A DNA stretch of 64,000 bases from assembly GCA_951812925.1 (NCBI GenBank), contig OX638372.1:48201722-48265721 (forward strand), in the 5' to 3' direction. The position numbers and the translations under genes were made by a program. Below, in pieces: positions 54,797-64,000 of this stretch; position 1 is the stretch's first letter, and every line of letters starts with the position of its first letter. This stretch comes from Calliopum simillimum. Its lineage: Eukaryota; Arthropoda; Insecta; Diptera; Lauxaniidae. The notes beneath the pieces were generated by a model, which did no database searches, was not told where the DNA came from, and saw nothing but the letters and a program-made list of their open reading frames with translations.

Positions 54797-56204
54797 AATC
54801 GTGACCTTAGCCGTTGAAGATACCATATTGCTTTTAGACACATATAAAGTGTAGTTTTATCTTTTCTCCACGAAAAATATTTAAAAAGATCTAAAAATTA
54901 AGCCACGGCGCGTTTTAATAAATCTTAGTATTAAAAATACTACTTTTTGCCAAAAAAGGTAGAAATTACCTTATGCTAATAGCCTTATTTGATTAATATT
55001 TTTGCAAAATTTTTCTGAATATAAAAACCAGTAAAGAAATTTCCAATTTTATTGACCAGAACTTGACACTATTTAACAATTTTGTAATTTTTCCAAAAGG
55101 CATAAAAAAAAACTCAAAAATATTATTTTTCTCTTTTCACAGTTTTTGGCCAAAAACAACAACACGTACTAAACTTCACCAAAACCAAAGTTTTTTGGAC
55201 CTGAAACAACACCACATACTAAATTTCACCGAAATCTGAGAAGGTCAATGCAAATTTTGATACTCAAGACCCTAGGCATTGAATAGTTGAGTAGAAGCAT
55301 TTTAAAACGAAATTTTATTCAGAAATATAAATTTGTTGAATTTACTCTTCCCTTTTAAGAATTTTTCAAAATTTATGAAAATCTGGCAATAACAGCAATC
55401 TAGCGAAATGCCAATAAACAGACATATGTACATGAATACAGCAGCCACAAATTTCACAGTAAAAAGTGAAACAAAAAACCGCCCACGCAGACAAACGAAA
55501 AAGGCATCAAAGCTCAAGATTTACAGCTGCTAACCAAGCGTGAATTTCGAAAATTCCTGCAATTTGTTTGCGTTATTTGTTGCTTTTATTTTTATTTAAT
55601 TTTTCTATTTTGTTATTTTTTTTCGTCATCTAAAACTGGTACTTTTACTTTATTATCTCTGTCTCTTTTTTCTTCTCATGCTACTTAAGGATTTTCCTAA
55701 TTTATATGCAAAAGGACTAAAACGAAATTACTACTAAATATATGTACGAGTATAAATATATATGTAGGTATATATGCGACAACCACACAGAGAGCAAAAC
55801 ATCATAAAGTAGACTCGTTATGAACAGTAGATGTGTGATAATAGTAGTAGAAGTAGCAACAGTAAAAACAGAAATAGTAGTGAAAGGCAAAAAAATTACT
55901 TAAAGGATTCTATTCTATAGAATTGCGACTGCCACGGTATGAAGATTTTTAATCATACTTTACAAAAGCATGTTCATTAGGGTGTTTTCAAAAAAAATGA
56001 AAATTAATTTCAAAAATAATATGTAATTATTCAACTGAAGTGCTTTTTCTTAACTTAAAAGACAACTATGTATTTTCTATGTTTGATAAAGGGGTATAAA
56101 ATACAACAAATAAAAGTCAACTTTTCAGCAAGGATGCAGCAAAAAAAAGTTATCACTTAAACCTGAATATTAAATGTAAAGCAAAAGATAAAATATGCAA
56201 TCAG
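54797..56204. other. AT-rich intergenic DNA
   Basis: No gene. Contains AT microsatellite-like runs near 55738-55775. Confidence 0.5.
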
Positions 56205-56480
56205 AGGGCTATAGCAAACGTGGTCAAGCTGTGCAAGTAGAGATGGATTGGTCATACTCTCAGGAAACTACACGGAAAAGTTTGTCGCCAGGCTCTTGAG
56301 TGGAATCCACAAGGCAGTAGAGGATGTGGTAGACCCAAAACCAACTGGAAAAAGTCGCTGGGAAAAGAAATCCAAGAATTGGGAAAGTCGTTGCAAGAGA
56401 TCAAAATCATTGATTCAAGACAAAAAATTTGATATTTCGTAGAACTCATTCGGATAATTTTTGAGATCGTACTAAAATAA
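56205..56480 (+). pseudogene. RTE-like non-LTR retrotransposon, 3' end
   Basis: Reads RWIGHTLRKLHGKVCRQALE, WNPQGSRGCGRPKTNWKK and LGKEIQELGKSLQEIKIID, the typical carboxy-terminal region of RTE/CR1-type reverse transcriptases, followed by a stop in the middle and further homologous residues. It is 5'-truncated and ends near an A/T-rich tail (TTTAAAAAAATTTAAAAAAA near 56527). It shares nucleotide-level similarity with the minus-strand fragment at 37530-38045 across the overlap (CAAGCTGTGCAAGTAGAG; CGCCAGGCTCTTGAGTGGAA). Confidence 0.85.
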
Positions 56481-57578
56481 AACTGCATCAACCCGATACT
56501 TTGCATATATCGAAATGACCTTCAAAAAAATTTAAAAAAATTTAAAAAAAATGTTAGCCCTCTTTTTTAGATTTTTGATCGTTGCCTTGGAATTTCCAAA
56601 AATACTTTTTTTTTTTGCATTAGTCTATCCCTTGTAAACTGTTATCAACACCTTTGTTAAATTGGTAAATCTATAACTGCTTTAGAGTCTTAGGCTGGCT
56701 GAAAACTATGCTGCTACTTCTTTCGAGTTGACTATGAGTACTGGCCATAAGAGAGATTTGAAGTGCTTGGTCTTTAGATATAAAGCATAAGATCTGCGTA
56801 AAGTTAAGTATATTTCAACTGGATATCATGAACAAGAGCATGGCAGTAGTATTGGATATAGGCATTTCCCAAGTCACGAACGAGACAGTTTCACACATTT
56901 AAGGCGCAAAAAAAGTGAAAGGTAAACATACTTTTATTTTAGTTTTTACTTTACATTATAGCTCTTAGATAGCACTACAATAACTGCCAACGTTAATAGC
57001 AGGCAAAGTTCTAGTTCCAAGATATGTGCAAAAAAAGACACTAAACGAACGTGACCAAAATAAAAGTAGTTTTCTTGCTTATTCACAAAGAAAATCAGAT
57101 TTTAGCGAAACTAGTTAGAATTTTTTAGTGCGACCAGTTTTAGAATCTTATGCAATAATGTTACTCTACAATGCATTTTGTTTGATTCATATACCTTCTT
57201 TACTTTTCTTTATTTTGATCATAATCTGAATCGATACGTGATAGTATGAACGTGACATTTTTTCCAATATGATTTAATCGGGTAATGATTTGCATATTTA
57301 TGTATTTTAAATTTATTAAGTAAGTTTGATTTAATCCAAATTCAAATATGGGAGCAAAAAAAACTTCCACGCTTTTCTGGTAGCACTTGTTAAATTTGAT
57401 TATCCGACAACTGTAAGACTTTTCATACTTTTTTTATGCATTATTTTTAAGTTTGAATGATTTCTTGTTCTTGGCGACCCTTATTGAAAATTTACATAAA
57501 ATTTTTTTATAGAACTCTTTAACCCATTATAACCAAGTATTTTTGAAAAAGATGTCAAAAAGTTCTTTAAACAGTATA
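56481..57578. other. AT-rich intergenic DNA
   Basis: No gene recognised. Confidence 0.45.
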
Positions 57579-57667
57579 TAATGGTTTAACGTGTTCTAAG
57601 AAAATGTTCCACGTATGATTTTATTATGATCTTGGGAGAAAAAGTTTTATGCAAAACGTAGTTTTAG
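57579..57667 (+). repeat. Dispersed repeat, copy 2 (partner at 3650)
   Basis: Matches 3650-3736 with shared GTGTTCTAAGAAAATGTTC and GATCTTGGGA-type words. Confidence 0.65.
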
Positions 57668-58399
57668 AATTTTACCTTAAATGGATTTAAATTTTATTTT
57701 TTGCAATAGATTTTTTTTTTTTAATGGTGTGTATTAAACTATATTTGCAGTTAGTTTTTGACACACTTACTGCTTGGTTTGCACTTGATTTGTGAAGCAA
57801 TGTTGACAATTTATGTTTTTAAGTGACGAACGTGACGTAGAAATTGGACTAAAGCAATCGCATTGTTCTCTTTTAATTTTCTTTTATATCATTAATGTTG
57901 TAAGGGAGATTGTGTGGAACAACTATTATCATGTATTATTGTGCCTCTTACTAAAGTTTATAGAAAAACACACATCCACTTAAAAATTACTAAAAACGTA
58001 AAACAACATTTGTGCAACTTTGGAGTCAATTTGATCATCATGGTTAATGAATTTATGTGTGAATTGCTTAATTTAGTAAAATTTTAAACGTTTCTCTAAG
58101 ATAATATTATAATGATAAAATTTTAATAATTTTTAATATTTTGGTCATGTTGGACCTTTTGGCGGAAATTCCGATATACCTTACACTCCAATTTTGTGAT
58201 GAATTTTTTTTAAGCACTTGATTAAAGAAATCATAGTCTTCAGAGACTCGCTGTCGCATTAAAATTGCAGCGTCCAGCAATGTACTGAAAAGTGTAGGGA
58301 TAAAGAAAACCATGGAATTAATTCAAAAATGGTAGGCATTCATATTAAACCATAGCCGTATGCTGTTCCATTTTAAATATTTATACATATAAATAGATA
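57668..58399. other. AT-rich stretch, nothing recognised
   Basis: No supported feature. Confidence 0.45.
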
Positions 58400-58930
58400 A
58401 ACGAAATCGGTTTAGCTCCCGTTTCTATCCTTGATTCGTTTGATTTTTTTTTGCTGGAAAAGTTGTGGGGAAGAACAGTGCATATAATTTCGCTTTTTTT
58501 AAAAGTGGGCGGCGTCACGCCCCTAAATGAAAAGAAAAAAAACGTTCTCATGGTTAAGTCGCTGGATAGATTTTGATGAAACTTTTTACGGGTATAGGGA
58601 TAACACAAAAGAATGACGAAGTACTGTTTCGTTTTTAATTGGGCGGTGCTACTCCCCTAAATGGAAAAACTGCTCTCAAGGCTAAGCGGCTGCATCGATT
58701 TTCATGAAATTTTGTCTGGAGATGAGAAACGATAATATGACCTTTATCTTTCAAAGTGGGCGGTGTCACGCCCTTAAATAGATATACGTTTCCATGGCTT
58801 AACCGCTGTATCGATTTTTATGAAATATGGTATTGATATAGGGTTAACACTATGGAATGATAATATGACCTTAACATTTTTAAGTGGGTGGTGCCATGCT
58901 CCTAATGAGCAAATTGACAGACATGTTCAC
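58400..58930 (+). repeat. GGGCGGTGCCACGCCC tandem repeat, locus 2
   Basis: Four units with heads near 58507, 58641, 58758 and 58886 (AGTGGGCGGTGTCACGCCC and variants), spacing 134, 117 and 128 bp. Shared trailing blocks are GGCTAAGCGGCTGCATCGAT, ATGAAATTTT and ATAGGGTTAACACTATGG. The entry sequence (ATCGGTTTAGCTCCC, GGAAAAGTTGTGGGG) matches the array at 35400. Confidence 0.85.
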
Positions 58931-59935
58931 TAATCAGAATTTGTTTGCTAGAGTCAAATCAAAATGGTAGAATTTCGGCCATAAGCATGATGATGTTCTG
59001 AGAATTTAAATAACGATAATAACACCCCTCTGAGACTATTTTATATTATGAAAGCCTATCAAATTCCGAAAATTTTGTTGAATTTTTCTTGTTCGCATAA
59101 TCTCATAGTGTTGTTATCGTCATTTTAATTTTTAGAACAACACCGTGAAAGACAAGCTCTAGTTCAATTAAAAATTTCATAGAAATTGATGTAAAAGTTT
59201 AAAAATACATATCTTCAGAAAGTGGTATAAACGATATACTTTTATTTTTACATATCAACATCTTGACAAGTAGACTTGAAGAACTGAACAAATATTTCTT
59301 TAAAACCACCTGAGTATGACTGGCGTTATTTATTAGAGACACCTTAAATCTTTACAAATGCTTATATTTGTGGTGTAGCCACTTATGTGTATACAAACAT
59401 ATGCACATAGCATTAGCATGTGTGGAAAGTAATACTTGGCTCTTACTGCTGATTTTACAAGGACTTGTCGAGTATGCTTGAGGATAATGTACGAACTATA
59501 TTTTACTCTATATATACATATATACACACATACGCATTTATATTTATTTGCCCAATTGTCAAGTGAAGCCAACGAAATGTCAGCGAATTTTCCTTTACTG
59601 CATGAATAAATTAACGAGAATTTTCTGTAACATATTTCCAGGCAAACAAATAATGCTTCTGAAGACGGTAGGGAATGAAAAATCGGGAAGCTGAATTACT
59701 TTTCATGCACTTTAGTTTTATTTAAAAACCACAAGAGATATTTGGAAAATCTGGCAATAAATTGAGTACCCAACAAATATTATTTCTAAAGTTAGAGAAA
59801 TTTCAATATGTTCATTAAATATTTAATGTAAATGATAACTCAAGTCTCGAGAATTTTCGGCTAAAAATCGGATGAAAAATTACATAACTCAGGGCCTTGA
59901 CCATGATCATCTTCATGATAAAGAGATTTCAATCT
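58931..59935. other. AT-rich intergenic DNA
   Basis: No gene. A TATATACATATATACACACA-type microsatellite lies at 59511-59533. Confidence 0.55.
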
Positions 59936-60075
59936 CAGGGTTGGGCATAAAACAATAAACCACCGCAGATCCTGGCAACAAGCGCTTTGTTGTTACTTGG
60001 GGACCGCCTACCTATAAGAAGCTGAACTAAGTTTTTCGTAATCATATATTGCATAATTAAGTCCTTCTGGCGCGT
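59936..60075 (+). repeat. Dispersed repeat, copy 2 (partner at 7430), abuts promoter
   Basis: Matches 7430-7610 in order (CCGCAGATCCTGGCA, GTTACTTGGGGACCG, CTACCTATAAGAAGC, AAGTCCTTCTGGCGC). It ends about 30 bp before the TATA-like site of the protease-homolog gene. Confidence 0.6.
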
Positions 60076-60105
60076 ACCGTTCGAAAAATTTCCTAACACT
60101 TTTTG

Positions 60106-60139
60106 TATAAATGTTTATTTTGTAGAAAAAAAGTCAATT
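60106..60139 (+). promoter_or_regulatory. Candidate core promoter (TATA + Inr) of the SPH gene
   Basis: TATAAAT at 60106-60112 and an initiator-like TCAATT at 60134-60139 are about 30 bp apart, the usual insect spacing. This would give a 5' leader of about 78 nt before the ATG at 60214. Both motifs are common by chance in AT-rich DNA. Confidence 0.4.
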
Positions 60140-60213
60140 TGAAAACAACATCAAAACATTTCAACAAACAACTTTTTAAAATTCTACATTTTCTGAACAA
60201 CATTTATGGTTTT

Positions 60214-60277
60214 ATGAGTAAGATAATTATTATTTTAATCACAGTTCTAGTGGTTTGCGTGGCTGCGGGTGTACTAT
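60214..60277 (+). CDS. Serine protease homolog, exon 1 (hydrophobic leader)
   Basis: The exon encodes MSKIIIILITVLVVCVAAGV plus Leu and the first base of a split codon. Residues 4-21 form one hydrophobic helix after a Lys, so it is either a cleaved signal peptide or a type II signal anchor. No convincing signal peptidase site is visible and RPK/KK charges follow in exon 2, so anchoring is possible. The exon ends at a strong donor, GTAAGTATT (60278). The leftover T joins AT of exon 2 to make Tyr, so exon phase and sequence agree. I chose the ATG at 60214 because no upstream in-frame ATG precedes it and the hydrophobic run starts right after. The pairing with exon 2 is inferred; an additional phase-1 exon in between is not excluded. 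Confidence 0.7.
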
Positions 60278-60585
60278 GTAAGTATTTGCATATATTGGCG
60301 CTAACTAAGTAAGTTATCTCAAACCTATGTATTAAAGAGAAACTTATGCTGCAAAGGACCGTCTTTAGATCAAAATATGTATGTATGCAGATCCAAAAGA
60401 ATTCGCTGATTTTGGAGATATAGAATTAGTCTTGTCTTTTCTTATCTACTTTTTGAACGCAAGGCCACAAGCCTCCTCCATCATATACTGTGACACGCCT
60501 GAAATGTTCTGCAACAGCTGAGGTCGCAATATACAGATTAATCTGGGACTAAATCAAAACACGCTTAGACGCTTCTATTAAAAAT

Positions 60586-60740
60586 TTTGCAGACAATTCA
60601 GTGATATAGATATTGAAAGGTGTATTTTGTCTGATCATAAATCCATGCAACTAAAATTCATGGAAAGAAAAAGGCACGTGGAGTCCACATACAAAGAAAG
60701 GTTTAAAAATGTTACATTTCTCTGTTGGAATTGGAATTCT
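60586..60740 (+). pseudogene. Possible non-LTR retroelement scrap
   Basis: A frame reads FSDIDIERCILSDHKSMQLK followed by FMERKRHVESTYKERFKNV. The (I/L)SDHxxxxL pattern is the usual end of the endonuclease domain of jockey/R1-type elements, followed by the basic linker to the RT. Only this short piece is visible, so the assignment is weak. Confidence 0.3.
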
Positions 60741-61879
60741 AATTGAGTGTTTAGAAAACATGTCGCGGGAAGGGGCTCATAGATTGAGGCCCGGCTAACT
60801 TAACCCTTTCTGGACCACTCCTGAACCGCTGAAAAATTCATGCTAAGCGATATAACATTTCTATTCAAGTGGATCTTCAAAACTCAATTTTTTTAATTCC
60901 AAGCATGAAAAAAGTTATCTGACACATAAGTATGTCCCATTGGTACTGAAAGGTAACAAAATAGGTAAAATTGTTTTTGGGTGGCGTGGGGGGTATGCAC
61001 AATTTTTCGGCGCCACTTTGAATTTTTCAGTTTTCCAACATCGATACCATTATTTTCCATTTTTAGGTACAAATTTTAACAAAGTTTTATGGATTTTGTA
61101 GGCTTATGAGGGCTTCGTGAGGGATTAAGAAAAAAAGAAGAGTTTGTTTGTATCCAAATTTAATTACGAAAAAATAAGCCGTGTTCGATCAAAATCGGTT
61201 TATATTCAACAAAATTAGCCATGTTAACCTAGTTTGGCTGGACTACTTTGGTTTCGCAAAATACCAAAATTTGGTTTAAAATTCACCATGGATGATTTCT
61301 GTATAGTTTTTTTCTTTAATTTATTTCAAATAAATTATTTTTGTCAGTATTTTATGTAAAAAAAAAAGCAAAAATAAGAAATTCTCGCGAAAAAAAAGTA
61401 CCTAATTTTTTTCGTTTAAGGACAAACGGGACACAGGTGTCTCATTTGAGCTAAGCACCCTGTAGGAAAATAAACCGGTGAAACGAAAATTTCTTGATAT
61501 TTCTAAAAAGCTGAAAGTCGGTTTCACTTGCTACTTAGACGGTTCATATCGTTTATTGAACAGTGTTCAAGATTAAAATCTATTAAAAATTAGTTAAAAA
61601 AGAACACAATTTTTTGGACTTGGGATCACCCTGTAAGGTCCTGAGGATATAAAGCTAAATATTTCTGACAGTTGAATATCTATATCTATTTTTCATCAAC
61701 GATGACCTGTCTGGCTCCAATTGCAAAGACAATGTGGGTCTGACATTGAAAAATTCAAATAGGACATATATGTCAAGTTGGTCCTGAATTGGTTAATAGA
61801 GTTAAGAAAAAAAAAAAAACCCAAAAAATTACAATTTAGGAGTTGGATAGGTCCATAAACTGACCCATACAGGTGTGAC

Positions 61880-63185
61880 GAATTACGATGTTTTTCGGTT
61901 GGGAATTTCGAGCTTTTAAACAGTAATTTCGAGCTGTCTGGGAAATTTTCCATTTTCCGGAAAAGCGAAAAAATTGTTCTGCATAGCTAAGTTTACTTTT
62001 TCAGCCAGTCAAGTCCGCAAGAAGAGTTAGCGATGAAATCTTTTAAAGCAGGAATTTCGAGCAAATTTTGAACCAAAACATTTTCCGGAAAACTCCCAAT
62101 TTTCCCGGAAAATCCCAAAAAAACTTTTTATATGGCAAACTTTATGTTTTTCAGCCATACGAATTCGCGGGAAAAGTGAGCGATGAAATTTTGAAACGCA
62201 GAAATTTCGAGCTAGTTTTGAGCTTGAATGAAGTGTTTTCCGGAAAACCTTAAATTTCCCCGGAAAATCGCAAAAAAAATTTTTAGGGCTTGCTTTATTT
62301 TTTTAGCCAGACGATCATATCATTTGACACACGAATTTCGAGACAGTTTCGAGCACATCAAAAACGAAAAGTGTTTTCTGGAAAACCCCAAGCTTTCCCG
62401 AAAATTCCAAAAAAATCTTTTTTTATGGCGGTGTCATGGCATAATCCCCACAGACATAATCTCGATTTCGTAAATGGGTGTTATGTCCGCAATTAGATAT
62501 ATTACAGACAGATCGGGAGTTTTAAATGCTGAGCTGCGGCCGCAGGACACAGTCCCCATTTCGTAAATGGGTGTTATGTCCGCAAATTATTCGGACTTAA
62601 TCCGTGGGGATTATGTCATGGCACCACCTTAAAAAAGGTTTTTAGGGATTTTCCGGGAAAGTTTGGGGTTTTCCGGAAACACTTTTTGTTTTTGATGAGC
62701 TCGAAACTAGCTCGAAATTCGTGATCGCCAAATATTCTCATGAGTTTGTCTGGCTGAAAAAATAAAGCAAGCTCTTGGGATTTTCCGTGGAAATTTAAGC
62801 TTTTCCGGAAAACACATCATTCAAGGTCAGCTCGAAACTTCTGCGTTAAAAGATTTCATCGCTAAGTCTTTCCGCGGATTCGCCTGGCTGAAAAAAATAA
62901 AGTTAGCCATAAAAAAGTTTTTTAAGATTTTACTGGAAAGTTGGGAGTTTTCCGGAAAATGCTTTTAGCTTAAAATTAGGTCGAAACTAGCTCAAAATTC
63001 CTGCAGCAAAAGATTTCATCGCTTACTCTTCCCGCGAACTCGTCTTGCTGAAAAAATAAACTTAGCTGTGCAGAAAATTTTTCCGTTTTTCCAGAAAATG
63101 GAAAATTTCCCAGACAGCTCGAAATTACTGTTGAAAAGCTGGAAAATAGCTCGAAATTCCCAACCAAAAAACATTGAAAGTCTTC
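61880..63185. mobile_element. Large palindrome with repeated arms, inside SPH intron
   Basis: The left arm (61880-62425) and right arm (62629-63185) are inverted copies: GGTTGGGAATTTCGAGC, GAGCTGTCTGGGAAATTTTC and GCTAAGTTTA occur at both ends. Each arm is also a tandem of three ~140-150-bp units containing (A/T)GCGATGAAAT, GAATTTCGAGC, TTTTCCGGAAAAC and a TTTTTCAGCCA block. TTCCGGAA is itself palindromic. The open frames at 61696-63262 are by-products. Confidence 0.85.
62426..62628. mobile_element. Small palindromic element at the palindrome centre
   Basis: GTGTCATGGCATAATCCCCAC at the left is mirrored by GTGGGGATTATGTCATGGC at the right. Inside, ATTTCGTAAATGGGTGTTAT followed by GTCCGCAA occurs twice in direct orientation (62465-62492 and 62558-62585), with GCTGCGGCCGCA between. 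It is either a nested insertion at the palindrome centre or part of the original element. Confidence 0.75.
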
Positions 63186-63312
63186 ACAGCTGGATTCAAT
63201 TGCACTATTGCTTGGATCTTCTATATGAATTTATTTCTTTTATTTTAATAAAAGCCTTTTAGCAAAATGTCATATTAAACGAAATTGTATTCATAATTTT
63301 TTTTTTTTTCAG

Positions 63313-64000
63313 ATTACATTTTCAGGCCAAAAACAGCAGAAAAAAAATGCGAGGAGGATTTATTTCCAGAACCACCTTGTTGTGGACATGCTATTAATTT
63401 GCGATCTCAAGTAAGAGGTGGCCTAGAAGTCAGAGAAAAAGAACTTCCATTTATGGTCAATATTGACAACTGTGGGGGAAGTTTAATCAACGCTTATTGG
63501 GTGCTCTCAGCTGCACATTGTTTCTTAAGACGGGAACCACATTCTGTATCTTTGGGAAGTCTTCTTTGTACCAGATTAAAAGGATGTGATGACAAGGCCG
63601 CAGTAATAGAAGTGGATAAAATTATTACTCATGAAGATTACGATCCCTTTAAAAATCATTATAATGATATTGCGCTCTTGCAACTAAAGAAGCCAGTTTC
63701 CTATAGCGATTCTGTTTATCCTATCTGCTTGCCTTTTGAGATATCAATTGGTGACAATGTCGTCAATGAAAAGGCAAGAGTGGCGGGTTGGGGTGAAACT
63801 AAAGATGGTGGTAGAAACAGTCAGGCTTTATTAGCCACATTTATTCATATTTGGGATAGAAAAAAATGTAAAGTTGATAAAATGCAAGAGCAGGAACGTC
63901 AAATATGTGCTGGAGGTACCTCTAAGGATAACCCATGCAAAGGAGATGCCGGTGGACCATTGTTTATGCAATTGCCTCCCGTTAGGAATATAGTAGAAGA
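63313..64000 (+). CDS. Serine protease homolog (S1 family), Ser-to-Ala, partial
   Basis: With exon 1 the readable protein is 250 residues and continues past the window. A short pro-region (residues 23-54, with C34, C44 and C45 but no complete six-Cys CLIP domain) leads to VRGG at 55-58, the zymogen-activation position. The residue before it is Gln, unusual for an activating cleavage. Catalytic His is in LSAAHC (H90), and Asp in YNDIALLQL (D140). The nucleophile position reads GDAGGPL (A234 instead of Ser, codon GCC at 63948-63950), and the residue six before it, which sets trypsin specificity, is Asn228. C75/C91, C45/C160 and C220-region cysteines fit the family disulfides, and C107/C113 fit the extra pair of CLIPB/easter-type enzymes. 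So it is a serine protease homolog, probably acting as a cofactor or binding protein, perhaps in melanisation or Toll-type cascades (inference from family). Confidence 0.9.

Larger units (their letters stand above)
60278..63312 (+). other. Intron 1 of the SPH gene (3035 bp, phase 1)
   Basis: Donor GTAAGT at 60278; acceptor is a long T-tract and CAG at 63310-63312. The intron carries a large palindrome (61880-63185), a second palindrome at its centre, and a possible retroelement scrap near 60586. The remaining parts, 60780-61880, show nothing recognisable. Confidence 0.7.

Noticed and set aside
60103..60213. Upstream extension of the protease-homolog start
   Set aside because: In frame, the codon at 60103 is TTG and no ATG precedes 60214; the extension is basic and lies over the likely TATA box, so the ATG at 60214 is preferred.
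61696..63262. Phe/Lys/Ser-rich frames with a repeated FPENLKFPRKIAKK-like pattern
   Set aside because: They are translations of the palindrome arms inside the intron and occur on both strands symmetrically.

Overview
The window looks like intergenic and intronic DNA from a dipteran insect, most likely a schizophoran (tephritid-like) fly. It is AT-rich, dense in poly-A/T and short tandem repeats, and packed with decayed DNA transposons. The one gene I trust has insect-type introns and belongs to the arthropod trypsin-like (S1) family. There is no bacterial gene organisation, so nearly all short open frames are chance or transposon fragments. The species assignment is inference only.

The one convincing host gene starts at 60214 and runs off the right edge. 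A short hydrophobic leader exon (60214-60277) is spliced in phase 1 over a 3.0-kb intron to a trypsin-like domain (63313-64000+). The catalytic His and Asp are present but the catalytic Ser is Ala, so it is a serine protease homolog and probably non-catalytic. A second possible coding exon (18292-18481) is much weaker.

The rest is a nested transposon landscape. (1) Foldback elements with long inverted arms lie at 820-1470, 9852-11237, 17311-18232, 19010-19665, 25106-25937, 44771-45309, 54168-54796 and 61880-63185; three smaller inverted repeats are at 34838-35204, 39460-39642 and 62426-62628. (2) Internally deleted Tc1/mariner-type elements lie at 9722-11385, 13545-14840, 45779-46487, 47471-48402, 49151-49630 and 49654-50637. 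(3) Two hAT-type elements built of CTTGGT-like hexamers, with 8-bp target duplications, lie at 13910-14361 and 42491-42773. (4) TA-flanked elements with short inverted ends lie at 21438-22483 (with a pogo-like HTH remnant), 23107-23697, 27515-28382 and 38837-39382. (5) Four copies of a TIR element carrying a tRNA-like box A/box B module lie at 8893-9478, 24656-25998, 29603-30310 and 30743-31300. (6) Two 3' fragments of one RTE-like non-LTR retrotransposon lie at 37530-38045 and 56205-56480. (7) Tandem arrays lie at 4670-5150, 33870-34510, 35400-35840, 38046-38420, 40640-41760, 53040-53640 and 58400-58930.

Several insertions can be resolved to the base. The 9852-11237 foldback sits in a mariner coding region with an ATAA duplication, and removing it restores a mariner motif. 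The 25106-25937 foldback sits in a tRNA-module element with a TTA duplication. A hAT element sits in a deleted mariner. A TA-flanked element sits in a tandem repeat whose sister unit is an empty site. The best candidates for something undescribed are the TIR elements carrying Pol III-like modules, the long foldbacks as possible hairpin-RNA sources (one lies in the intron of the protease-homolog gene), and the active-site-dead protease homolog.
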